Virus record (IMG/VR): IMGVR_UViG_3300025122_000186
Location: 1 to 21,814 of that record
Origin: a virus
DNA: 21,814 nt
Reading direction: 5' to 3' (one strand)
In this document: piece by piece, positions 1 through 7,113 of the stretch
Layout: every line of letters begins with the position of its first letter
Numbering within the stretch: the first letter of the stretch is position 1
Translations under genes and position numbers: made by a program
Notes under the pieces: model-generated
What the model saw: the letters and a program-made list of their open reading frames with translations, nothing else
Database searches by the model: none
What the model was told of the DNA's origin: nothing

Positions 1-632
1 GCGGAACACTCAGCGCGAATCTTGTCATCTTGATCACCCTTTTGGTTTTGACGCCACATGATATTATCAATGTATTGATTATTAAGATAATTTTTTAGAT
101 TATCAAAACCGCCACGGATGTTTCGTTCTGAAGTCTTCTTTTGACTACCCCGAGTATTCCAACATGTAGCAGCATCGCGTACATCATCAATTTCTGAATA
201 TGCATTTTCGGAAACTAAAAACAAAAGTACAGCATTTCCTGCTGCACCTTCTTTATCAACAGCTTCTTGTACAGCATCAATAGTATGTTGGCCATCGTAA
301 TGTCCAGTTATACCAGGATTACTACATGTAAATGTTAAATAATTTCCCTGAACTTTCATAGAATCAAAGTCTACGACTGCGCAAACTCCACCATTTCTTA
401 CAGAAAAGCAAACTCCATCTTTGTACTCGTTTTTAATAGCTTTATATAAAGGCGTCGTAGGATCAATATCTCGTGGATTTGGTCCTTTTGGAATTTGAGT
501 TAAACCGTATTCTTCTGTTGGTTCAACCATCGCAACCATTCGTTGAATCGGTTGATTGTCTTGATCTATTGCTTCAACTAGGGGACCGAAAGAGGAACCT
601 CTTTCAAATAATTTTAATTTAATTTCTGTCAT
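1..632 (-). CDS. AIPR-family protein, N-terminal part (runs off left edge)
   Basis: The frame opens with ATG at 632 and stays open for 210 codons to the window edge, so the gene is partial. AGGAG lies six bases before the ATG. I read the segment NPRD (about residue 52), a phenylalanine-plus-NGG stretch (CFSVRNGG) and then GHYDGQHTIDAV, followed by a segment with an asparagine after a helical VRDAATCWN. This order (NPRD, then F..NxG, then DGxHT) is what I know from AIPR (abortive infection phage resistance, PF10592) proteins, which are usually host-encoded and linked to phage defence. Their biochemical role is poorly defined. Here the gene is on a phage, downstream of the gp32-like gene but behind a terminator, so it is probably transcribed separately or by read-through. 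The C-terminal half cannot be seen. The family call is from motif memory; the function of this copy is unknown. Confidence 0.62.
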   Translation of the reverse strand, partial: MTEIKLKLFERGSSFGPLVEAIDQDNQPIQRMVAMVEPTEEYGLTQIPKGPNPRDIDPTTPLYKAIKNEYKDGVCFSVRNGGVCAVVDFDSMKVQGNYLTFTCSNPGITGHYDGQHTIDAVQEAVDKEGAAGNAVLLFLVSENAYSEIDDVRDAATCWNTRGSQKKTSERNIRGGFDNLKNYLNNQYIDNIMWRQNQKGDQDDKIRAECS

Positions 633-681
633 TTTTCTCCTTTTTGGGTAACTGATTCTCTGTGAACCACCCATCTAAATT

Positions 682-714
682 AAAAAAGGGGGCATCCTTT
701 AGCGCCGTGCCCCC
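682..714 (-). terminator. Rho-independent terminator after the gp32-like gene
   Basis: Read on the minus strand, GGGGGCA (714-708) pairs perfectly with TGCCCCC (694-688) around a 13-base loop. It is followed directly by six T residues (687-682). It starts 17 bases past the TAG stop of the single-strand binding protein gene, where a transcript end is expected, and separates that gene from the AIPR-like gene. Confidence 0.85.
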
Positions 715-730
715 AAGCGGCGTTTTTTAG

Positions 731-1462
731 CTACGCAGACAATTCTTTAATTGCTTCGTCTACACTGCTAACACTGGATTCTTCCGGAAAAGGTCCAGCA
801 GCCGGGTCAAGAAACGATTCGAGAATCGCCTTGACATCGGCGGGAGACTTGCGTTGAAAAAGTGTATCAATCACGGGAACAGCCTCAAGGACTTCCTTAA
901 TTGCACCCTTAGTCTTCGCAAGCGCAGATGATTTTCGCTTCGGCACCAGATTAGTCTGTGGAAATGCACCCTTCGTTTTCGGAAGGGTATATGTCAGCGT
1001 AAAATCTACACCTGAATCCACATCGGTAATATCACCATAATCGGGATTAAGAACCAAACCAAGCAGGGTTTCATAAATGGTCTTACCATATCCCCATACA
1101 CGCACACCAGCTTCTTCTTCACCACGTACAACTACGGGCGTAAAAAATCGCTGTCGAACGAAAAGAGACTTTGCCATTTTCTTGCTATCGTCGGTTCCTT
1201 CTTGCCACAATTTTGAAGCGAAATCACAAATTGGACAGTTTTCACCAAACTGCCGCTTTGGGCAAAGTACACCACCACGCGCACCATCGCCCAAATTATA
1301 ATGAAAATGGAAAACCTTAAACGGATCACCATCTTCGGTGGGAACGAGTCGAATGTCTTGGTCGCCTTCTTGTGGACGCCACCATATATTGTCCGACTTG
1401 GACTTACCACCATTTTCGAGTTCTTGAAGTTTGGCCTTCATTTTTGTCATATCTAATGCCAT
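731..1462 (-). CDS. gp32: gp32-like single-stranded DNA-binding protein
   Basis: The 243-residue product resembles T4 gp32, which coats single-stranded DNA during replication and recombination. The N-terminus is basic and helical (KMKAKLQEL), as in the cooperativity region. A zinc site fits the gp32 pattern: His52 or His54, Cys67, Cys76 and Cys79 (CPKRQFGENCPIC). A core rich in aromatic and basic residues follows (RQRFFTPVVV, VWGYGKTIYE). The tail from about 220 is acidic (EESS, DEAIKEL), as expected for the partner-binding C-terminus. T4 gp32 is 301 residues, so this copy is shorter. ATG at 1462 has AGGAGA ten bases before it, inside an A-rich, unstructured leader, and a hairpin lies further upstream. 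A terminator follows the stop codon. It sits in the replication part of the window, downstream of the family A polymerase. Confidence 0.85.
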   Translation of the reverse strand: MALDMTKMKAKLQELENGGKSKSDNIWWRPQEGDQDIRLVPTEDGDPFKVFHFHYNLGDGARGGVLCPKRQFGENCPICDFASKLWQEGTDDSKKMAKSLFVRQRFFTPVVVRGEEEAGVRVWGYGKTIYETLLGLVLNPDYGDITDVDSGVDFTLTYTLPKTKGAFPQTNLVPKRKSSALAKTKGAIKEVLEAVPVIDTLFQRKSPADVKAILESFLDPAAGPFPEESSVSSVDEAIKELSA

Positions 1463-1487
1463 ATTTTTCTATCTCCTTTTTTAAGGT

Positions 1488-1511
1488 GAGGTTGGCAAAT
1501 ATCCCAACCCC
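1488..1511 (-). promoter_or_regulatory. Leader hairpin upstream of the gp32-like gene
   Basis: On the minus strand GGGGTTGG (1511-1504) can pair with CCAACCTC (1495-1488) over eight positions, one of them G-U, with an 8-base loop. No T run follows in the minus direction, so it is not a terminator for the upstream gene. It lies about 25 bases before the ATG, followed by an A-rich unstructured stretch holding the ribosome binding site. T4 gp32 represses its own translation from a folded leader next to an unstructured A/U-rich region; a similar role here is inference. On the plus strand the same hairpin is followed by a T run after four bases, so an antisense terminator is an alternative. Confidence 0.4.
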
Positions 1512-1522
1512 CCAATTTTTTT

Positions 1523-2353
1523 TTATTTTTGTATCATTGATGAATGATTTAAACAGTAAATATAATCTTGTTCATAATCTGTTTCAAATATTCCATAAGT
1601 AACACGAACACCTTCTGCTTTCTTTTCCGAAACTGCTTTTTTTATTTTACCCATTAATTCAAAATCCGATTCAAGTTTGTCTTTATTGTATGTGTAATAA
1701 TACACTATATCAGACACATTGTCAAGAGAAAAAAACATACTATCTTCATTTTTTTCTAGGTCTGACATTCCAATAGTTGTAAGCCGTGCGCCTATAGGTA
1801 AATCACAAAAAGTATCATTTACTGAACTGTTATTTTTATAAACATTAATCATATGAATTGTCGAAACAATCATTTCATTAATCTTTTCGTGATAATTTTT
1901 TATTGAAATGCCTCCAACGATCTGTTCAACTTCTTCATTGGAAACAATATACATTCTTTCAAAAACTCCCGAGCGTGTATATTCTTGAAATACATTATAT
2001 GTCAAACGATCCAATTTTAGTTGTGTTTCGTTTAACAAAGACATTTCTGGTTTAATATAAAGAATGTTTATGTTACATTTTTTCAAATATTGCAATACTT
2101 GTAAAGAAGCCGAAGACATTTTTCCGCCGCCTGCGACGACGAACAAAATATCACCAGTCACATCCTTCAGAAATGCCTTCAATGAGGGAAGTTTTTCTTC
2201 ATAATCTTCAAACTTTTCATGTTCTTTTAGAGGGAAGGTGGTCTTGGTCCGCTTGAGTCCAACGTCCAATTTATAGGTCAAATATTGAGGATATTGAGAG
2301 AACTTATCAGCAATGTTACAACCAGCATTCCCAAGACCGATGACAGTATCCAT
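1523..2353 (-). CDS. Divergent FtsZ/tubulin-like protein
   Basis: The 276-residue protein begins VIGLGNAGCNIADKF, which closely matches the N-terminal nucleotide-binding loop of FtsZ (VIGVGGGGxNAV). At 69-79 a beta strand ends in a glycine loop, ILFVVAGGGKMSS, at the place and spacing where FtsZ and tubulin have FVTAGMGGGTGTGA (the G box). Next come an amphipathic helix (SLQVLQYLKK), a strand with Pro (ILYIKPEM), a helix, a strand ending in Asn (MYIVSNEEV, like the FtsZ loop ending in xxPN), then the long helix 150-172. The G box lacks the second GTG, so nucleotide binding may differ. Length is shorter than bacterial FtsZ (about 380), and there is no acidic tail peptide. Its start overlaps the stop of the MazG-like gene (TAATG), so the two are translationally coupled. 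Phage tubulins (PhuZ, TubZ) make filaments; whether this one polymerises is unknown. A plain Rossmann fold is the main alternative. Confidence 0.5.
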   Translation of the reverse strand: MDTVIGLGNAGCNIADKFSQYPQYLTYKLDVGLKRTKTTFPLKEHEKFEDYEEKLPSLKAFLKDVTGDILFVVAGGGKMSSASLQVLQYLKKCNINILYIKPEMSLLNETQLKLDRLTYNVFQEYTRSGVFERMYIVSNEEVEQIVGGISIKNYHEKINEMIVSTIHMINVYKNNSSVNDTFCDLPIGARLTTIGMSDLEKNEDSMFFSLDNVSDIVYYYTYNKDKLESDFELMGKIKKAVSEKKAEGVRVTYGIFETDYEQDYIYCLNHSSMIQK

Positions 2354-2730
2354 TATTCTTCCTCAAGATATAATGTGTTGGAAGGTGTGTACGAACACCA
2401 TTTACTTTTGGTAACACTCTCATCTTCAATCACTTCTTGCAAAACATAACGGTGCCAAAATGCCCCTCGTTCATGATTTTTTAGAAATCGGGCTTTTGTA
2501 ATGTCCCAACGGTGAGCTTCTTGCAGTGCATTAATAACCTCTTGCACATCGGCCAATTCTTCAACACAAGGGTTCTCAAAAAATTCTTTTGCTTCTTCAA
2601 GGAGTTTATCCTTAAGTCTGTTTTGATAATCTTCACCTGTTGCAACATAAACTTTACATTTTTTTCCTTGTGCCTCGATAATCTCAGGAATTTTATCCCT
2701 TACCAATTTATCATATTTTTTAACTGTCAT
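2353..2730 (-). CDS. MazG-like / phosphoribosyl-ATP-pyrophosphatase-like nucleotide pyrophosphohydrolase
   Basis: The 125-residue protein begins TVKKYDKLVRDKIPEII, the hallmark N-terminus of the all-alpha NTP pyrophosphatase group that includes predicted house-cleaning enzymes. The magnesium-binding acidic motifs are present: EEAKEF (Glu45, Glu46, Glu49) and EELADVQEV (Glu57, Glu58, Asp61). The family's closing segment is visible as KNHERGAFWHRYVL. Such enzymes cut nucleoside triphosphates to monophosphate and pyrophosphate. In phages they may clear unwanted nucleotides or alter host nucleotide signals. A TTG start 12 bases upstream is possible, but ATG at 2730 is preferred, with GAG eight bases before it. 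The start overlaps the end of the methyltransferase gene by 11 bases, and the stop overlaps the next start by one base, so this is an operon. The C-terminal tail from about 100 is extra and unrecognised. Confidence 0.8.
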   Translation of the reverse strand: MTVKKYDKLVRDKIPEIIEAQGKKCKVYVATGEDYQNRLKDKLLEEAKEFFENPCVEELADVQEVINALQEAHRWDITKARFLKNHERGAFWHRYVLQEVIEDESVTKSKWCSYTPSNTLYLEEE

Positions 2731-3676
2731 GTTTAATCTCAAAGCAAAAATTATGTTCGTTGTTTATTTTAGCTGTTACAATTATAGGCTCTTTACTTTC
2801 TGCCAAAGCCCAATGTGTGGAATATCCTATTCGTTTGTTCATTTCCACAATAAGACGATCATTTTGAGCGTGATTATCTTCGTGCAAGAATTCAATCAAT
2901 CTTTTTGTCTGAAGGTCAGTAAACTCTTCATAATAAAGTTGAACAGGAATTAGTGGCGGGAACGACTCTTTAGGATAACACAGATAATCTCCGAAACCGT
3001 CAAAAGACCTACCGTGGTTGTGGAAGGGACTCGGAATAAAATAATCTAATTCCTCGAATACTTTAAAATCAAAACCACCGTCTTCTGGCTTTACAAAGCC
3101 TGGAAAACCTTCATACTTAACATCCAAACCTTCGTGATAGCCAATTAACCAAGTGGGCCTCACTTTTTCAATGATATTTTTCATGCCATGTAAGGCCAGA
3201 GTTTCCATTCCTTCGATATCCATTTTTACAAAATCGGGTGGCGGAAGATTATTTTCTTTCACAAAATCATCTAAAACAACATATTTAATTTCTCTTTCTT
3301 GAGGGGGAAGCCCTGTACAATCATCAAATTTTGTCTTTATAATATGTTTCTTGTTGCTAACTGCGACATCAAAAAGTTTTATGTTATCATAAGGTTCACA
3401 ATTTTTTTTCGCTCTCTCAAAATTATCAGGAAAGCCTTCAATGGAATAAACCTGCATACCAGCTATTGCTGCTGGAATTGACCACGTACCAATATAGGCT
3501 CCAATATCATAAAGAACATCGCCAGGTCTTATAGATTTAAAGAAGTGGTCTAAACGATGGTCATCTCGATTATATAAATCACCACTCAGAATATGTTGAT
3601 CTAAATTTTCCTCACCTGAAATGAGGTCATGGAATTTAATTGAGTGGCCATTAAATTTAATAATCTTATCAGTCAT
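2720..3676 (-). CDS. FkbM-family SAM-dependent methyltransferase
   Basis: The 318-residue protein has the FkbM layout. It shows the S-adenosylmethionine loop VLYDIGAYIGTWSI at 54-67, an acidic strand end VYSIEGFPDNF at 76-86, a D-x-A strand (LFDVAVSN), then VVLDDFV and the family hallmark DFVKMDIEGMETLAL at 148-162. FkbM enzymes transfer a methyl group to oxygen on small molecules or sugars, so the target could be a glycan or a phage or host metabolite; nothing here identifies it. Residues from about 240 to the end form an extra C-terminal part that I do not recognise. ATG at 3676 is nine bases after the polymerase stop, with AGAGAA before it, so it is probably co-transcribed. It looks like an auxiliary gene carried in the replication operon. 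Confidence 0.85.
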   Translation of the reverse strand: MTDKIIKFNGHSIKFHDLISGEENLDQHILSGDLYNRDDHRLDHFFKSIRPGDVLYDIGAYIGTWSIPAAIAGMQVYSIEGFPDNFERAKKNCEPYDNIKLFDVAVSNKKHIIKTKFDDCTGLPPQEREIKYVVLDDFVKENNLPPPDFVKMDIEGMETLALHGMKNIIEKVRPTWLIGYHEGLDVKYEGFPGFVKPEDGGFDFKVFEELDYFIPSPFHNHGRSFDGFGDYLCYPKESFPPLIPVQLYYEEFTDLQTKRLIEFLHEDNHAQNDRLIVEMNKRIGYSTHWALAESKEPIIVTAKINNEHNFCFEIKHDS

Positions 3677-3685
3677 AATTGTTCT

Positions 3686-4888
3686 CTATTTAAACCTCGT
3701 CATGTTACCAAAATGTGTTCCAAGACTGACATTAACTTTAAAAATACCTAAATCGGTATTTCCAAATTCCTTTACCAAATTATCGATCAAACCTTTGTCT
3801 TCGCGAGCAAAGTCAATCACCATACTATCATGAATTAGGCCCATCGTAAAGGATTTTTTGCCTTTTAATAATTTATTTACTGCGATTGCTCTCCTTAAAA
3901 AAGTGTCTGAAGTTGTACTTTGAATAATAGCATTCAAAGCGTGGAATTCGTCAGCTTTAATTTTTCTTCCAAAAGAATTTATGACTTCTTCTCCATTCCA
4001 ATATTTTTTAATAGCCTTCTTCTTATCATAATACTTTTCAATCTGAGGAATGCCAAGAGAAGCATCCAGTGGCCCATATAACCATCCAAAGATCTTGCGC
4101 TTAATATCGTTTCTATCTAAATTTTTATCAGAAAGTCGATTTAGAATAAAACCATGCCAATCATGGATATCTTCATCTGGTTGTTTTTGATTATTTAATG
4201 CCAACAAACACCTAAGCTCTGCTGCATTGAAATCTAATTCAATAAACCAATCGTTCTGAGGTTTGATAATCTTTCTATAGTTTTTATCTAATGTTAAGAT
4301 TGGAAACGAATCTTTCTTTGTTGTTAGTCGTCCTGTGATTGTTCCAAACACATTATAAGAAATGTGCTGTCGAAGACGGCGAAGCTTTTCTTTAAAATTT
4401 CTTGTCCGCAATTCATGTAGATCATTATCAAGTGCATCCAAATCAATATTAAGATTGTGATTTTCTATCTCTGCAACAAGTTCTGAGAGTTCTATTAAAA
4501 ATTCATAGTTCTCTGGCTTATCATAAGAATTTAAAACATAATCTGTAATCTGAGATTTCATATCAAAATATTCAATAACAAAAGATTCAGGCACAAGATC
4601 ATAAAAACAATAATCATTAAATTTAACCTTTGCTTCTTCAAAAGATTTAATATAAGCAAAATGTTTTTGCTTGACTTCTTCCCAGTTTTCTTTTAAACTA
4701 TCAGGACAACACTGCTCAAGGTTCTGACCTTGAGCATATAGATAAGCATATTTAATATCTTGATCTTTTAAAATTGAATTATATGACCAGGTTTTTGAAA
4801 GCTTATTATATTCTGGTTTAGATATAATTTCTTTATTTGTATAGATGCTTGCACATTGTTGTTTGTTATCTATTATTTGAAATAACAT
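3686..4888 (-). CDS. Short family A (PolA-type) DNA polymerase, polymerase domain only
   Basis: This 400-residue protein carries the full catalytic set of family A polymerases. TGRLTT at 185-190 matches the TGRLSS element. Motif A is DFNAAELRCLLAL (catalytic Asp219; Glu224 steric gate). DIHDWHG matches the conserved DIH. Motif B is RNDIKRKIFGWLYG, with Arg259, Lys263, Phe267 and Tyr271 at the usual 4-residue spacing. SFGRK at 305-309 matches the GRR turn, and motif C is LIHDSMVID (His353, Asp354), with Ser in place of the usual Glu. The first 150 residues show no recognisable 3'-5' exonuclease motifs and there is no 5' nuclease domain, so it is far shorter than bacterial Pol I (about 930). 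T4 itself uses a family B polymerase. I recall that the far-T4 phage RM378 has its polymerase and exonuclease in separate genes, which would fit. There is no clear ribosome binding site; see the promoter entry. Confidence 0.88.
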   Translation of the reverse strand: MLFQIIDNKQQCASIYTNKEIISKPEYNKLSKTWSYNSILKDQDIKYAYLYAQGQNLEQCCPDSLKENWEEVKQKHFAYIKSFEEAKVKFNDYCFYDLVPESFVIEYFDMKSQITDYVLNSYDKPENYEFLIELSELVAEIENHNLNIDLDALDNDLHELRTRNFKEKLRRLRQHISYNVFGTITGRLTTKKDSFPILTLDKNYRKIIKPQNDWFIELDFNAAELRCLLALNNQKQPDEDIHDWHGFILNRLSDKNLDRNDIKRKIFGWLYGPLDASLGIPQIEKYYDKKKAIKKYWNGEEVINSFGRKIKADEFHALNAIIQSTTSDTFLRRAIAVNKLLKGKKSFTMGLIHDSMVIDFAREDKGLIDNLVKEFGNTDLGIFKVNVSLGTHFGNMTRFK

Positions 4889-4895
4889 ATTTTAT

Positions 4896-4924
4896 ATCAT
4901 ATCATATTTTTTTGATGCGGTCAA
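4896..4924 (-). promoter_or_regulatory. Sigma70-like promoter for the polymerase gene
   Basis: On the minus strand TTGACC (4924-4919) is followed by a 17-base spacer and TATGAT (4901-4896). These are near-consensus -35 and -10 boxes at optimal spacing. The -35 overlaps the last codon and the TGA of the 730-residue virion gene. The expected start point falls at about 4889-4890, on or just before the ATG at 4888, so the message would be leaderless. That agrees with the absence of a ribosome binding site. It would let replication genes be transcribed independently of the virion operon. Confidence 0.6.
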
Positions 4925-7113
4925 GATCTTTTTTTGAAAGTTAGTGAAAATACCGGTACGACACTTTGGTCTGCTGTCAATTGCTCATTAATATATTTTA
5001 CTGCTTCAGTCATATCTACTTTATTATAAAACTGTATAGCCCTTCGACGAATAACTCTTAATTTTTTAAAAGGAAGTTTCTTTTTTAATTGAGCATTTTG
5101 TAGCAGTATATATTGTTTAAGCCAATAAATTTCTGTGTATTTTCGATTTATTGAGGTTTGTGTAATCTCTTCTCTTACAATCTTTTTGCGCTTTGTTATA
5201 TATGTGCCGGTGGAACATTTAGTAAGTTTTGAAATAATTGCTTGCGGATTTTGGGAGACATAAGAATGATAAAATTGCATACAGATTTCTTTTAACATAT
5301 TAACATCGGCTAAGTATGCACTCCCGAATCTTCTTTCAAATAAATTATTGGCATTAAGCCGAGTTGCAGTATTAAAAAAATTCAATCTTTCCAGGTATTC
5401 ATTGTTTAATCGAGTCCATTCGGGAAGTGCTCGGTCTTGCCAATCTCTAAATTTTTCCCGCCATTTTAGGTCCAATGCAGTCTGTTCAGTTTGCCATTTT
5501 TGTAATCTGATCGGATAAGAAATGCGCTCGGCAAAACGATTAAGAACGAATGGTGAGTTATCGTTCTTTAAATGTATGGCATCAAAAGGAACTTCAATTT
5601 GCATATCAAAATCTTCAAACGAGGATGGTTGGGGATTGGGCGTATTCCACCGCTTTCTATAATCATATGTGTCGAATTGGAACTGGTCCATCGCTGGGCG
5701 CAGTTCACCGCGTGCGTTCCGTGAGCCTCGCCATTTCCGAGATTTCAATAGGTTTCGCCACCAAATCCCTCTTAGTGCGCCGTCCCATTCGCGCATATTA
5801 ACAACTACCATACCCTCCGCAGGTGCCCATCCCCCTGCGGGTGAAGGGCCACCACCCGTTGCAAGATCACCAGCCACTCCCCACCACCGCGCAACCTGAC
5901 GCGGATTTGGATTAAATGCTTCAATCTTTCCATAGATATTGATGAGTTTGGGGTTCGCTGAAATGCCGCGAGTGTATCTAAACGTATGATCTTTAAACAT
6001 AGCGAATTCATCTCGGCCTTCAGGATCTCTTTTTGGCCTTGATCCGGGTTCTTTATTCCTATTTTTTAATTCTGTATGATCTCTTAACATTTCAAAGAGA
6101 TAATTTGTCGTCATCACTGGCGGATTGGCTGAGTTCAATGCCTGACCATATTCCGACAAGACAACTGCTATAGCCACTCGATCACCAACTTCAAAAGGAT
6201 TTGAGTATTGGGGCGATGGTGGAGGAAGAATTTCTTGTTGAGGTTCTGATGGTCTTAATTTTGTAAACTCTTTTGGCCTTTCGGGATATCTAAGCATATA
6301 ACCACGACCACCCAGAGATGGAGGAATATTGGGATCTCCTTCTCTTGTCATAACTGGAGAATTAATATCGGCAATCAAGCGACCAGGAAAGTTTTTATCA
6401 ATCTTGAATCCAAACCGCTCGGCAGCCTCCGCAAAACAAATAAAATTTCTATCATTAATAAAATGATTGTACTTATCTTGATCGTTTCCATGCAAATCCG
6501 TTGAAATATCGATCATTAAACCACTTATCGCCACCGGGCAATTTGGTGAAAGGATAAATTGAGAGAATGTAACAGGAATCCTTGGCGAATTCGTATCAAC
6601 AAACTCATAAAATATATCCATAAATTTATCAAATGTGGTAAGTTGCTCATCCATTTTAGTTTCTATTATATAATCAACAAACGTTTCATACACATAGTCC
6701 ATGAAGGAGTCATAAAAATCAATTGCGGAACTCCATCCCCTCGATGGGGACAAAGTAGCAAATGGTGTACCCTTAACAGCCTTTTTATTTAAAAACAGAA
6801 ACTCTTCTTTAAAATCATTAAAAGCATCTGCAACAAAATCAAGAGCCCACACATTGTTATCAACTTGTTTTAAGAATGTTTTTGGTGCAAAAACAGTGTT
6901 GCCTTCAAAATTAACTTTGCCAAAAAATGGGTTTTCATTCCACAAATTCATTGGTGTCGGCGCATAATATTTAGATGGATAAATGTCTTCATCGTAGTAT
7001 TTACGCTGCTGAAAAATAGCTAAAGCGGACAAGTCATTTGAACCAAGAGGCACGTCCCTTTCTTTCCTAAATCGTTCAATAAATTCAAGACGCTCTTTTA
7101 ATTTATCATTCAA
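4921..7113 (-). CDS. Large virion structural protein with a Pro/Trp-rich insert
   Basis: I do not recognise a named homologue for this 730-residue protein. Two parts look like one conserved phage virion family: residues 228-253, with FGFKIDKNFPGRLIADINSP, and residues 590-633, with YLADVNMLKEICMQFYHSYV ending in a Lys-Cys pair. In proteins I remember these segments lie close together. Here they are separated by about 330 residues that are rich in Pro, Trp, Gly and Arg, encoded by visibly more GC-rich DNA near 5680-5900. The C-terminus is strongly basic. The start is TTG at 7113, overlapping the TGA of the preceding gene by four bases (TTGA), with AGGTG seven bases before it; the next in-frame ATG is 54 codons downstream. 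Position after the hub-like gene suggests a tail or baseplate component. It is the last gene of the structural run. Confidence 0.55.
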   Translation of the reverse strand: MNDKLKERLEFIERFRKERDVPLGSNDLSALAIFQQRKYYDEDIYPSKYYAPTPMNLWNENPFFGKVNFEGNTVFAPKTFLKQVDNNVWALDFVADAFNDFKEEFLFLNKKAVKGTPFATLSPSRGWSSAIDFYDSFMDYVYETFVDYIIETKMDEQLTTFDKFMDIFYEFVDTNSPRIPVTFSQFILSPNCPVAISGLMIDISTDLHGNDQDKYNHFINDRNFICFAEAAERFGFKIDKNFPGRLIADINSPVMTREGDPNIPPSLGGRGYMLRYPERPKEFTKLRPSEPQQEILPPPSPQYSNPFEVGDRVAIAVVLSEYGQALNSANPPVMTTNYLFEMLRDHTELKNRNKEPGSRPKRDPEGRDEFAMFKDHTFRYTRGISANPKLINIYGKIEAFNPNPRQVARWWGVAGDLATGGGPSPAGGWAPAEGMVVVNMREWDGALRGIWWRNLLKSRKWRGSRNARGELRPAMDQFQFDTYDYRKRWNTPNPQPSSFEDFDMQIEVPFDAIHLKNDNSPFVLNRFAERISYPIRLQKWQTEQTALDLKWREKFRDWQDRALPEWTRLNNEYLERLNFFNTATRLNANNLFERRFGSAYLADVNMLKEICMQFYHSYVSQNPQAIISKLTKCSTGTYITKRKKIVREEITQTSINRKYTEIYWLKQYILLQNAQLKKKLPFKKLRVIRRRAIQFYNKVDMTEAVKYINEQLTADQSVVPVFSLTFKKRS

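Noticed and set aside
2731-2742. Upstream TTG start for the MazG-like gene
   Set aside because: The ATG four codons in has a better-placed GAG, and the family's conserved segment starts just after it.
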